Under the pieces are notes generated by a model, which was given only the letters and a program-made list of their open reading frames with translations, searched no databases and was not told the DNA's origin. This document shows positions 34,886 to 43,159 of a stretch of DNA of 64,000 bases, in pieces (positions within the stretch are counted from its first letter, which is position 1; each line of letters opens with the position of its first letter). The DNA lies in contig CANRCT010000014.1 of NCBI GenBank assembly GCA_947629175.1, positions 1-64,000 of the forward strand. Reading direction: 5' to 3'. Source of the DNA: an uncultured Muribaculaceae bacterium. GTDB lineage: Bacteria; Bacteroidota; Bacteroidia; Bacteroidales; Muribaculaceae. A program made the translations under genes and the position numbers.

Positions 34886-36682
34886 TCAGAGAAGGGGAGT
34901 GAATTTACGTTTTGCGACAACCGGAGCTATACCGCTCATGATAGTGATCTTAGCTTTAGCTGTTGCCTGTACGGAATAGGGTACTTTGACAGAAGTTGTC
35001 TCTGCATCCTCCTCTTCATCCTCCTTCGGATCCAGGTCAAGAAGTGTGACAGGCTTGTCCCACAGAGCTCTCCATACATATTGGCCTTCGGCATTAATTC
35101 CTGCCTGCACGCCCATACTGTTGGCCGGGAAATTGAATTTTGTACCGTCAACGAGCTGTCCGGGTTTAGTGCTTCCTACATTGAAGAAACCTACATAAGA
35201 AACAGGAACAGTCACATTATCGGGATCAGCGGCATTAATGTAGATGTAGTAATGGCCACGATCTACACCTACTCCATAAGGATCGTCCTTGAACGGATTA
35301 TCTATACGATACAATCCCTCACGGTTGTCGCTCTTCTGAACAGTCACAAGGAACTGTGCGGGCTTCGACAGACCTATGTTTACTGTAAATGCATCGGTGA
35401 AAAGTGCCTGGAGAGGAACAACCTTGTCATTGACTTTTGTGGTAAGAGTGGTCCAGCCTTCATTCCAGTCAATACCCTGAACCTCATAGAAGAACGAGTA
35501 AGAAACGGTTTCCTGAGGATTGGATTCGGAATCGTAAGGAACCACAACCACAGTGTAGTAATCTTCTTCAGCGATCGGGAACTGGAACGAGCGGCTCGAA
35601 GGATAAAGTACCTGATCGACATTAGCCTTCATGGCGTCGGCCTTCTCTTTAACCTTTTCAGCAGAAAGCTCACCCTGATAGAATCCAACGGCATAGGATG
35701 CAACATCATCACCTTTTGCGATATCTATAATTGCAAATTCCTGCGAATCACCTTCCGAAATGAATGTACCGTTATTGCTGATGGATACGGAGTAGTCAGG
35801 ATAGCCGGGGAGCTGAATCATCTCATTGCCCGGTCCCCAGAGACCTTTGCCTTTTGCATACCAGCATGTGGAGATATGCATTACGCCGGTCTTAGGATCG
35901 AACCACGAAGCATCCTTATAATCCTCAGGGTCGAGAGGCTCCTGAAGACTGGCGGGATTAAACACCTCCGTGAAAGCAGTATAGGTATCGCACATCTGCC
36001 ATGCAGCATCGCCATTCTTACCGCCGTTGGCCTGGAAAGGCATACGGATGATATTTGTTGTTGTATTAAGGTTAACGATGACCCAGGATGTGATGAGCTC
36101 GCTTGCCTTAAAACGATACTGCACGTTTTCGGGGTTAAGCAACGATTTACGTGTCTCAATTGAGAGACCAAGGCTTCCGCCGTATGCACAGTTCAGCGTA
36201 TAGACACCGGTGCCTTTGACAGCGGTCCATGAGCTCCAGGGAGCATACTGGAGAGTCACGGTCTGGCTCGACTTGCCGTAAGGTGTCAGATCAGCACCCT
36301 CAAGATTGAGGGAAATGGTATATTTGGTCTCCTGTTTGATCTTTGCGAAGTCGAAATCGATAGAGATAGGAGCGGTGTTGGAGCCGTCGGCGAAAGCTGC
36401 CACGGTCGACACGGTGAATATATCGGTAGCCTCGCCACCCACAGTAGCAGTAGCAGTGACAGGTACTGTGATGGCACCGGTGGTGTTCACGCGCTCTACG
36501 TTGATGGTCACCGAGGTCTGATTCTCCTCGATGTCGATCGATGAAGGAGTGGTGGTGGGGAAGTATACCTGGGGGGTAGTGAGCTCCTCAGCGGGATCAT
36601 ACTTCACCTCGTCGGTGCAGGCGCCGAGTCCCCACATTGTGAGGGCCAGGGCCGGCAGAGCGATTATTTTGTTGAATTTCAT
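34886..36682 (-). CDS. Surface lipoprotein of a susCD locus (SusE/F position)
   Basis: A 598-residue lipoprotein (signal peptide, lipobox GLGAC, cysteine 22). The N-terminal 130 residues look like a Calx-beta or Ig-type domain (VTINVERVNTTGAITVPV). The remainder is beta-rich with no domain I can name. It is the third gene after susC and susD, the position of SusE/SusF-type glycan- or peptide-binding lipoproteins, and probably sits on the outer membrane surface. No enzyme genes accompany the locus, so the substrate is unknown. Confidence 0.75.
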   Translation of the reverse strand: MKFNKIIALPALALTMWGLGACTDEVKYDPAEELTTPQVYFPTTTPSSIDIEENQTSVTINVERVNTTGAITVPVTATATVGGEATDIFTVSTVAAFADGSNTAPISIDFDFAKIKQETKYTISLNLEGADLTPYGKSSQTVTLQYAPWSSWTAVKGTGVYTLNCAYGGSLGLSIETRKSLLNPENVQYRFKASELITSWVIVNLNTTTNIIRMPFQANGGKNGDAAWQMCDTYTAFTEVFNPASLQEPLDPEDYKDASWFDPKTGVMHISTCWYAKGKGLWGPGNEMIQLPGYPDYSVSISNNGTFISEGDSQEFAIIDIAKGDDVASYAVGFYQGELSAEKVKEKADAMKANVDQVLYPSSRSFQFPIAEEDYYTVVVVPYDSESNPQETVSYSFFYEVQGIDWNEGWTTLTTKVNDKVVPLQALFTDAFTVNIGLSKPAQFLVTVQKSDNREGLYRIDNPFKDDPYGVGVDRGHYYIYINAADPDNVTVPVSYVGFFNVGSTKPGQLVDGTKFNFPANSMGVQAGINAEGQYVWRALWDKPVTLLDLDPKEDEEEDAETTSVKVPYSVQATAKAKITIMSGIAPVVAKRKFTPLL

Positions 36683-36707
36683 ATTCTTAATGTATTATGG
36701 TGCTTGA

Positions 36708-38327
36708 TTAGAATTTGAGCGAGGTGTAGCAGTCGGAGGGGTCGGGATTGTTGAAATCCTTGACGGCCTCGTTGTTGTTGCCCTCGGTCTCTACGATACA
36801 GAAGTTCATCCATGCCGGACGGGTTGTGGTGTTGAACTGTGCCGACTGCTGGAAGTTGGTGCCTTCATATCCGCGGATCACGGGCTTGTTGAGACGCTTG
36901 TAATCGAAGAATGTCTGTCCCTCGCCCCAGAGCTCTATGCACTTCTGGGTGAAGATCTCGTCTATGATGCCTTCCTGATCGGTTGCGAAGCAGGTATAGG
37001 TGTTGTAACGGTAGGTCTTCATGAAGTCCTCGATGAGCTGCTTGCCCTGAGCAGGAGCTGTGTGAGCCACGGCCTCGGCCTCGATTAGATACATTTCCTC
37101 GATACGCATCAGCGGCAGACAGGTAGCGGAGCCTACGTTGTAGTCCTCGATATTGCCTGCACCCGGACGGAACTTGAACGAAGAGTAGGCGGGAAGCGAG
37201 GCAGCGAACTCAGCGTCGAGCACCGGTTCCTGACCTGCGAGTGTCGAGCCATTGGGAGCCTTATAGGAGAGCTTGCGGAAGTCGCGGTCGTTCATCTTGT
37301 TGTAGAGAGCCACGCTGATCTTGCTGAAGGGGCCTGCGGCTGCGTAGCCGTACTGCGCCTCGTTGGAAGCCCAGGCGGTCCAGTTGAGGATGCCGGACTG
37401 CACGCATGCGTCTTCCTTCATCGCCTTCGAGCACCACATCCAAGAGTTGCCGAGCTGCGAGTTGTTGAAGCCGTCGGTTGTCGAAAGCCACTCGTCGCGG
37501 GTCAGAGGAGCGTACTTGCCGGTGGCGATCGCCTTGCGGGCATATTCGGCAGCCTTGGGATAGTCCTCAACCCACATGTATGCACGGGCCTTGAGGCCGT
37601 AGACTACAGCGATGTCGGGGATGTTGTGCCATGAATCGGATGTCTCCACGCCTGAAGCCACGAGCTGCTCGGCCTGGTCGAGGTCGCTCATGATGAACTC
37701 GAACATCTGCTGGCGCGGCACGCGGGGATTGTTGCGCGACTCGGCCTCGGTAGTCTTGTCGGTGACGATAGGCACAGTCAGGCCGAGAACGTCCTTACCG
37801 TTGAGGTTGACCGACGATGTGCCGTCGTTGGGCAGGAACTCATAAAGGCGTGCCATGTCGAGATAGGTCGATGCACGGAATGCGAGACCGGCTCCGTAGT
37901 AAGTCTTCTGAGCCTCGTCGGCATTCTCAATATCGACGGCGGCCATGAGGTTGTTGCAGGTGAGCACCTGCTTGTTGTAGAAGTTCCACACCCACTGTGT
38001 GCGCATGTAGTTGGGACCGATATACTGGTTGAACTCCCATGCTGTGAACCAGTCGTAGCCCGAAGCCTCGATCGACATGTCGGATGTCATGACGTCGCGG
38101 ACGTGCATGAGCGCGCCGTAGCCCCAGTCGTAGGCCTGGCTGTTGTCCATGATGTCGTAGGTGTTGTAGTAGGCCGGCATAGCCCAGAGAAGGGCCTCGG
38201 TGGCCTTGGAGGAGGCGGCCAGCTGGTCCTGTGTGGCTCCGCTGGTGGGGAATGTCTCCTCTACGCAGCCGGTGAGAGCCGGAGCTACAACGGCTGCTGC
38301 CAGTAATGACTTGAATATATTGTTCAT
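36708..38327 (-). CDS. susD: SusD/RagB-family surface lipoprotein
   Basis: A 539-residue lipoprotein (lipobox ALTGC, cysteine 21) with the tetratricopeptide-rich SusD fold: YYGAGLAFRASTYLDMARLYEF near residue 150 and the IEEMYLIEAEA segment near residue 410 are the two family landmarks (each described in part). SusD caps the SusC transporter and delivers substrate to it. It follows susC by 22 bases and precedes the lipoprotein gene by 25 bases. The start ATG at 38327 gives a normal signal peptide. Confidence 0.92.
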   Translation of the reverse strand: MNNIFKSLLAAAVVAPALTGCVEETFPTSGATQDQLAASSKATEALLWAMPAYYNTYDIMDNSQAYDWGYGALMHVRDVMTSDMSIEASGYDWFTAWEFNQYIGPNYMRTQWVWNFYNKQVLTCNNLMAAVDIENADEAQKTYYGAGLAFRASTYLDMARLYEFLPNDGTSSVNLNGKDVLGLTVPIVTDKTTEAESRNNPRVPRQQMFEFIMSDLDQAEQLVASGVETSDSWHNIPDIAVVYGLKARAYMWVEDYPKAAEYARKAIATGKYAPLTRDEWLSTTDGFNNSQLGNSWMWCSKAMKEDACVQSGILNWTAWASNEAQYGYAAAGPFSKISVALYNKMNDRDFRKLSYKAPNGSTLAGQEPVLDAEFAASLPAYSSFKFRPGAGNIEDYNVGSATCLPLMRIEEMYLIEAEAVAHTAPAQGKQLIEDFMKTYRYNTYTCFATDQEGIIDEIFTQKCIELWGEGQTFFDYKRLNKPVIRGYEGTNFQQSAQFNTTTRPAWMNFCIVETEGNNNEAVKDFNNPDPSDCYTSLKF

Positions 38328-38349
38328 TGTGTGATTTCGTTTGTAATGT

Positions 38350-41300
38350 TTAGAACGTCACTGTCAGGCCACCGGTGAGGGTGCGGATAGGAGCGTAGTA
38401 AGTGTTGTTGATTGAACCGCTGAGCGACTGGCGGGGGTCGATGCCCTGACGCTTAGCCCAGATCCATACGTTCTCGGCCTGGAAGTAGACACGGAGCTTG
38501 GTGAGGAACATCTTGGCGGTGATGCTCTGGGGCAGCGTGTAGCCGAAGTTGATGGTGTTGAGGCTCAGGTAGTCGGCGCTCTCAAGGAAGCGGTCGGAGG
38601 TAGAGGTGGCATACTTGTCGTCAAACTGCAGGCGCGGTATGGTCTTCGAGGGCTTCTCGGGAGTCCATGCCTTGAGTATGTCGGCGTGCCAGTTGTAGCC
38701 CTTGGATGTCGACGAGGGGTTGCCCATGAAGAGAGAATACTGTCCGTCGTAGACCTTGCCGCCGAGCGAGTAGCCGAAGTCGAGCGAGAGGTCGAAGCCG
38801 TAGGCCGAAACCTGAGTGCCGAATCCGCCGTAAACCTTAGGCAGGGCGCTGTCGAGGATGAAGTAGTCGTTGTTGGTCAGCTTCTCGTAGGCCACCTTCT
38901 CGAGCTCGCCGGTGGGCTTATTGTTGTCGTCGAGCACTTTGTGATAGTAGAGAGCGGTACCGTCCTCCTGGTTGACGCCGGCGTAGCGATACATGCGGTA
39001 GCTGTAGAGAGGGAGACCCTCGCCGTAGAAGTGGCTGCCGGAGGAGTAACCGCGGTGACCGTCGATCTCCATGGTCTTGCGCTCCTCGGGGAGGTAGGAG
39101 ATCTTGTTCTTATACCATGTCAGGTTGGCGTTGACGCTCCAAGTGATGTTGCGGGTGTTGATGATGGTTCCGCTGAGGTCAACCTCGACGCCGGTGTTGG
39201 TCATGTCGCCGATGTTGTCCCAGTAGCCGGTGTAGCCGAACGACGGGGGGAGGGGGAACCATGAGAGCATGTCGGATGTCTTGCGGTAGAATCCCTCGAT
39301 GCTACCGGAGAGGCGGGAGTTGAAGAGATCGAACTCTACGCCGTAGTTGAGGTTGCCGTTCTTCTCCCACGAGATGTCGGGATTACCCTTGGTGGCGGGA
39401 GTGGCGGCGGGCATACCCGAACCGTTGACGATGTTGTAGGTGTTGGTGTAGAGGAAGTTGCTGATATTGTCATTACCCTGCTCACCATACGATGCCTTGA
39501 TCTTCAGCATGTCGACCCAGTCGGCGTTGAAGAAGCTCTCCTTGGAGATGATCCATGCTGCTCCGGCGCTCCAGAAATTACCCCAGCGGTTGTCGGGATG
39601 GAAACGCGAGGAGGCGTCGCGGCGGAACGAGAACGATCCGAAGTATTTCTGGTCGTAGCTGTACTGGCCGCGGAAGAGCCAGCCCTCGTTGTTGTAGTAG
39701 GTGCGGTAAGACCCTGACTCACCCGAGAGGATGGCTCCGTCGAGCTCGTCGTTGGAGGGATCGAACATATTGGAACGGTTGGCCGAGAGGTAGTTGTACT
39801 TGTCCTGATAGAACTCGTGACCGAGGAGGACGCTTGCCTCATGGACGTTGCCGAATGTGTGGTTCCAGTCGAGGAGCTGCTGGAATGTGGTGCTCAGACG
39901 GTGGGTGGAGGTCTTGCTGACGATACCGTTGGAGGAAGCATACGAACCGTAGAAGGGGTTGGTGATGTTGCTCAGACGGGTCTCGTTGTAATCAACGGAG
40001 TTGTTGGATGTGAACTTGAAGTCATTGAGGAAACGCACTTCAACGAATCCGCTGCCGCTGAGGGCGTTGCCGTTGTACTTGTTGGTGTCGAGGAGCGTGT
40101 TGGAGATAGCGTTGGACTGTCCGAACACGGGACGCTGGAGGCCGGCGTTCTGGCCGTCGCCATAGTCATAGCGCTTGATGCCGTTCTGGTCGATGATGAT
40201 GTCCTTCTGTCCGTTGCGGATGAAGAGGGGATAGATGGGAGCTACCTCGGTGGCGGCAGCGAAGATGTTGCCGGAGGAGTTGCTCGATCCGTCCTCGCTC
40301 ATGCGCGAAGCGGAGTAGTGAGTATAGCTCATCGATGCGCCTACCTTGAGCCACGACTTGGCCTGGGTGTCGGCCGACAGACGTCCGGTGAAACGCTTGA
40401 AGCCGGTGTTGGGTGTGATACCCTCGTTGTTGAGGAAGCCGGCCGATGCGTAGAACGAAGTCTGGTCCGTACCATTGGTGACGCTCATGTTGTATTCCTG
40501 ACGGAGAGTGGTCTTATAGGAAGCGTCGAGCCAGTTGTCGGGCTGCATCCAGTATTCCTGTCCGCGGTATGTGCGCATGTAGCCCTTGGTGGCGGCGGGG
40601 TTGAACTTGCCGTTCTCGCCTACGAGATACTGGCCCTGGGGAGCGGTGTAGGTCTGATACCAGAGACCGTAGTCGTTGGCTGCGGTAAGGTTCTGGTTGG
40701 CCCACTGATAGGCTTCCTGAGCGCTCTTGTTCATCTTGTCCATCGCGTAGCGGTTGAGGGCGCTGTAGTAGAGCTCATAGTACTGGCGGGGATCCTTGAT
40801 GAGGTCGTAGTCCTGTGTGGCGCGTGTATTCGCACCCCACTTGGCGTCAACAGTCACGGTAGCGCCCGTGCCGAGCTGGCCTTTCTTGGTGGTGATGAGG
40901 ATGACACCGTTGGCACCGCGCGCACCGTAAAGGGCGTTGGAAGCAGCATCCTTAAGCACAGTCATCGATGCTATATCCTGCGAGTTGAGGGTGTTCATGT
41001 CGCCCGAGAAGGGGGCTCCGTCGACGATCACGAGCGGCGCATTGCCGGCGTTGATCGAAGAGATACCGCGGATGCGGATGGTGGGGGTAGTGGTGCCCGG
41101 GGCGCCGGAAGCGTTGGTGAGCTGTACGCCTGCCACCTTGGAGTTAAGGGCATTGAGGGCGTTGCTGACCTGTGACTTCTCGATCTGCGAAGCGTCGACC
41201 ACGGCAGCCGATCCGGTGAAGGCCTCCTTGGTAGCCTTACCGTAGGCCACGACCATCACTTCGTCGAGACGGTTGTCTGCATTGTCGAGCTTGATGAGCA

Positions 41301-41565
41301 TCTTGCCCTCGGTGATGTCGACTTCAGCGGTCTTCATGCCCACGTAGGTGACTTTGAGTCGCTTCACGTTAGGCCGAACCTTGAGTGAGAACATGCCGTC
41401 GATGTCAGTGGAGCATCCCGTGCCGCCGCCTATCGGAAAGACAGAGGCGCCTACGAGAGGCTCGCCGTCGCCGGCGTAGATGACCTGACCCGTCACGATG
41501 CGTTCCTGAGCGGAAGCAACCGCAAACATAGCCACGGTCATGAGTAACAAAAACAACTTTTTCAT
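38350..41565 (-). CDS. susC: SusC/RagA-family TonB-dependent outer membrane transporter
   Basis: A 1,071-residue TonB-dependent transporter. Signal peptide to about residue 19, then a carboxypeptidase-regulatory-like domain (VTGQVIYAGDGEPLVGASV), a plug domain (GISSINAGNAPLVIVDGAP, VLKDAASNALYGARGANG) and a 22-strand barrel ending in the aromatic terminus TGGLTVTF. It imports a nutrient across the outer membrane using TonB energy. It is first in the susC-susD-lipoprotein operon and has a good promoter and a 160-base leader. Substrate unknown. Confidence 0.95.
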   Translation of the reverse strand: MKKLFLLLMTVAMFAVASAQERIVTGQVIYAGDGEPLVGASVFPIGGGTGCSTDIDGMFSLKVRPNVKRLKVTYVGMKTAEVDITEGKMLIKLDNADNRLDEVMVVAYGKATKEAFTGSAAVVDASQIEKSQVSNALNALNSKVAGVQLTNASGAPGTTTPTIRIRGISSINAGNAPLVIVDGAPFSGDMNTLNSQDIASMTVLKDAASNALYGARGANGVILITTKKGQLGTGATVTVDAKWGANTRATQDYDLIKDPRQYYELYYSALNRYAMDKMNKSAQEAYQWANQNLTAANDYGLWYQTYTAPQGQYLVGENGKFNPAATKGYMRTYRGQEYWMQPDNWLDASYKTTLRQEYNMSVTNGTDQTSFYASAGFLNNEGITPNTGFKRFTGRLSADTQAKSWLKVGASMSYTHYSASRMSEDGSSNSSGNIFAAATEVAPIYPLFIRNGQKDIIIDQNGIKRYDYGDGQNAGLQRPVFGQSNAISNTLLDTNKYNGNALSGSGFVEVRFLNDFKFTSNNSVDYNETRLSNITNPFYGSYASSNGIVSKTSTHRLSTTFQQLLDWNHTFGNVHEASVLLGHEFYQDKYNYLSANRSNMFDPSNDELDGAILSGESGSYRTYYNNEGWLFRGQYSYDQKYFGSFSFRRDASSRFHPDNRWGNFWSAGAAWIISKESFFNADWVDMLKIKASYGEQGNDNISNFLYTNTYNIVNGSGMPAATPATKGNPDISWEKNGNLNYGVEFDLFNSRLSGSIEGFYRKTSDMLSWFPLPPSFGYTGYWDNIGDMTNTGVEVDLSGTIINTRNITWSVNANLTWYKNKISYLPEERKTMEIDGHRGYSSGSHFYGEGLPLYSYRMYRYAGVNQEDGTALYYHKVLDDNNKPTGELEKVAYEKLTNNDYFILDSALPKVYGGFGTQVSAYGFDLSLDFGYSLGGKVYDGQYSLFMGNPSSTSKGYNWHADILKAWTPEKPSKTIPRLQFDDKYATSTSDRFLESADYLSLNTINFGYTLPQSITAKMFLTKLRVYFQAENVWIWAKRQGIDPRQSLSGSINNTYYAPIRTLTGGLTVTF

Positions 41566-41636
41566 ACTAAAAAATAATTATACAATATGTGACTGTTCTG
41601 TTGGTAAGTCGCGATAATATCCCATTGCCGTCCGGA

Positions 41637-41707
41637 GAGCGTCGTTGCGACGCGGCCGGCTCCTGCTTTCTCTGACGCAAACCCGCCTTACGGATGGCGG
41701 CTTTTTT
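41637..41707 (+). ncRNA. Candidate antisense sRNA end or structured susC leader
   Basis: Two hairpins lie in the leader of the minus-strand susC: GCGTCG/CGACGC (41637-41651) and CCGCC/GGCGG (41683-41700). The second is followed by CTTTTTTG on the plus strand, so it looks like an intrinsic terminator for a plus transcript, although no plus gene lies upstream. Antisense RNAs opposite susC leaders are known in Bacteroides (DonS). No plus-strand promoter was found with confidence. Confidence 0.35.
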
Positions 41708-41731
41708 GTGTTTATGAAAGTTATTAAAGCG

Positions 41732-41762
41732 CAAAATTAATTCTTTTTGACAATACGCGCAA
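41732..41762 (-). promoter_or_regulatory. Promoter of the first susC operon
   Basis: -33 TTG (complement of 41760-41762), 20 bases, -7 TAATTTTG (complement of 41732-41739), about 165 bases before the susC ATG. Confidence 0.7.
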
Positions 41763-41823
41763 CAATCGCGCAATAAATTTCCCGATTTTAACAATTGAAG
41801 GCGATAAACCGACGGGAAAAACG

Positions 41824-41831
41824 TAATTTTG
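41824..41831 (+). promoter_or_regulatory. -7 box of birA
   Basis: TAATTTTG, ending 20 bases before the birA ATG. The nearest TTG upstream (41795-41797) is 26 bases away, longer than usual. Confidence 0.45.
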
Positions 41832-41851
41832 CATGAAGAAAAGCTGAAATC

Positions 41852-42640
41852 ATGATAAAATCGGAGAAATCAGAAAAATCGGAGCTATCGGAGAGCGCGG
41901 AGCTCTGCCGCGACCGCTGCCCGCAGCTCACCATAATAGAGGAGGCCGCATCGACCAACACCCTTATGGCCGAAGCCGACCGCGGGGGATGCCTGCCCCA
42001 CGGCGCGGCCATCATGGCGCGGCGCCAGACCGCCGGGCGCGGGCAGAGGGGCAACCACTGGGAGAGCGAGCCGGGGATGAACGTCACTCTGTCGATAATG
42101 CTGCGGCCGGAGGGAGTCGAGGCAAGGGAGCAGTTTCTCGTGTCGGAAGCGGTGGCCATAGCCACTGCCGAGACTGTCAGGGAGCTGACCGGGCTTCAGG
42201 CGGAGGTGAAATGGCCCAACGACATATATATAGGTGATCGCAAGATAGCGGGCATACTGATAGAGTGCGCCCTCGAAGGGAAGCGCATCAGCAGGGCGAT
42301 AGCCGGAATAGGGCTCAACGTCAACCAGACCGCATGGCTGAGCGACGCCCCCAATCCGGTCAGCATGCGCGAGCTGACCGGGTCGGCGTATGATGTGGAG
42401 GCTACCGCGCGGATGCTCGTGGAAAAAGTGACCCGGCTGACGGCTGCCCTTCCGTCATCGGCCGGTGAGACGGAGCGTCGCTACGCCTCGATGCTGTGGA
42501 GGCGCGAAGGGAGCCACAGCTGGGAAGACGCAGCGAGCGGCGAGGTGTTCAGCGCCGGCATAGCGCGGGTGGAGCGCACCGGCCGCCTCGTGATGGACAA
42601 CGGCAGATGCTACTGGTTTAAGGAAGTGAAGTGGCGTTAG
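41852..42640 (+). CDS. birA: Biotin--[acetyl-CoA-carboxylase] ligase
   Basis: A 262-residue biotin protein ligase that attaches biotin to carboxylase subunits. ARRQTAGRGQRGNHW is the biotinyl-AMP binding loop, KWPNDIYIGDRKIAGIL is the conserved core, and GIGLNVNQ follows. It lacks the N-terminal DNA-binding domain of E. coli BirA, so it does not act as a repressor. Oddly, the first 16 residues (MIKSEKSEKSELSESA) come from a 9-base tandem repeat and are not part of the family fold. It is followed by the capsid-type gene cluster. Confidence 0.92.
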   Translation: MIKSEKSEKSELSESAELCRDRCPQLTIIEEAASTNTLMAEADRGGCLPHGAAIMARRQTAGRGQRGNHWESEPGMNVTLSIMLRPEGVEAREQFLVSEAVAIATAETVRELTGLQAEVKWPNDIYIGDRKIAGILIECALEGKRISRAIAGIGLNVNQTAWLSDAPNPVSMRELTGSAYDVEATARMLVEKVTRLTAALPSSAGETERRYASMLWRREGSHSWEDAASGEVFSAGIARVERTGRLVMDNGRCYWFKEVKWR

Positions 42641-42676
42641 CGACAAACACGCAGCTTAAGGGGGCCGTCCGTAGAG

Positions 42677-42684
42677 TAATTTTG
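42677..42684 (+). promoter_or_regulatory. -7 box at the head of the capsid-type gene cluster
   Basis: TAATTTTG 35 bases before the first gene of the cluster. No canonical -33 element was seen. Its presence suggests the cluster has a host-type promoter. Confidence 0.5.
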
Positions 42685-42718
42685 CATCATCAACAAGCGA
42701 TAAACCCTACGGAACGAA

Positions 42719-43057
42719 ATGGAAGAAGAACTGAAAGAAACGAAGGCCACGCCTGCACAGCCGGCACAGGAAAAGGAACAGAAACCAGCGGAGACGGCAC
42801 AGGAGCCTGCGGCGTCGCCTGAAGGGGCGATAACGCCCGAAAGCGTGATGAAGCTCATAGCGGAGGCCGAAAAGCGCGGATTTGAGCGCGGCAAGGCTGC
42901 CGGAGCCGAAGAGGAGAGAGAAAACGCGCGGAAATGCGGCAGCGGCTCCATATGGGAGGATACGCGGCTGACAGAGGCTGAGAATGAACAGCGGCGAAGC
43001 CGACTGCAGATCGACGACGAATTTCTGACCAGGCTGCGCCCGACAGCCTGGGACTGA
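42719..43057 (+). CDS. Small acidic protein, scaffold-like, first gene of capsid cluster
   Basis: A 112-residue protein without a recognised family. The N-terminal 35 residues are rich in Glu, Lys, Pro and Ala (TPAQPAQEKEQKPAE), then a likely helix (VMKLIAEAEKRGFERGKAAG) and a charged C-terminus. Phage scaffolding and capsid-assembly proteins placed before the capsid gene are often small, acidic and helical, so this is a reasonable guess from position. No protease motif is present. It precedes the capsid gene by about 100 bases of very AT-rich DNA. Confidence 0.55.
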   Translation: MEEELKETKATPAQPAQEKEQKPAETAQEPAASPEGAITPESVMKLIAEAEKRGFERGKAAGAEEERENARKCGSGSIWEDTRLTEAENEQRRSRLQIDDEFLTRLRPTAWD

Positions 43058-43090
43058 AAAACAGTCAGAGAGCCACGAGTATGATTTTAT

Positions 43091-43127
43091 ATAAATTTAT
43101 ATAAGTTTATATAATTTATATAAACTT
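43091..43127. repeat. AT-rich palindrome before the capsid gene
   Basis: Perfect inverted repeat AAGTTTATATAA/TTATATAAACTT around a single T (43103-43127), preceded by two more TTTATATAA copies. It is a sharp AT island in GC-rich DNA. Confidence 0.75.
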
Positions 43128-43159
43128 ACAACCAATCACAATCTTTATCTAAATCAATT

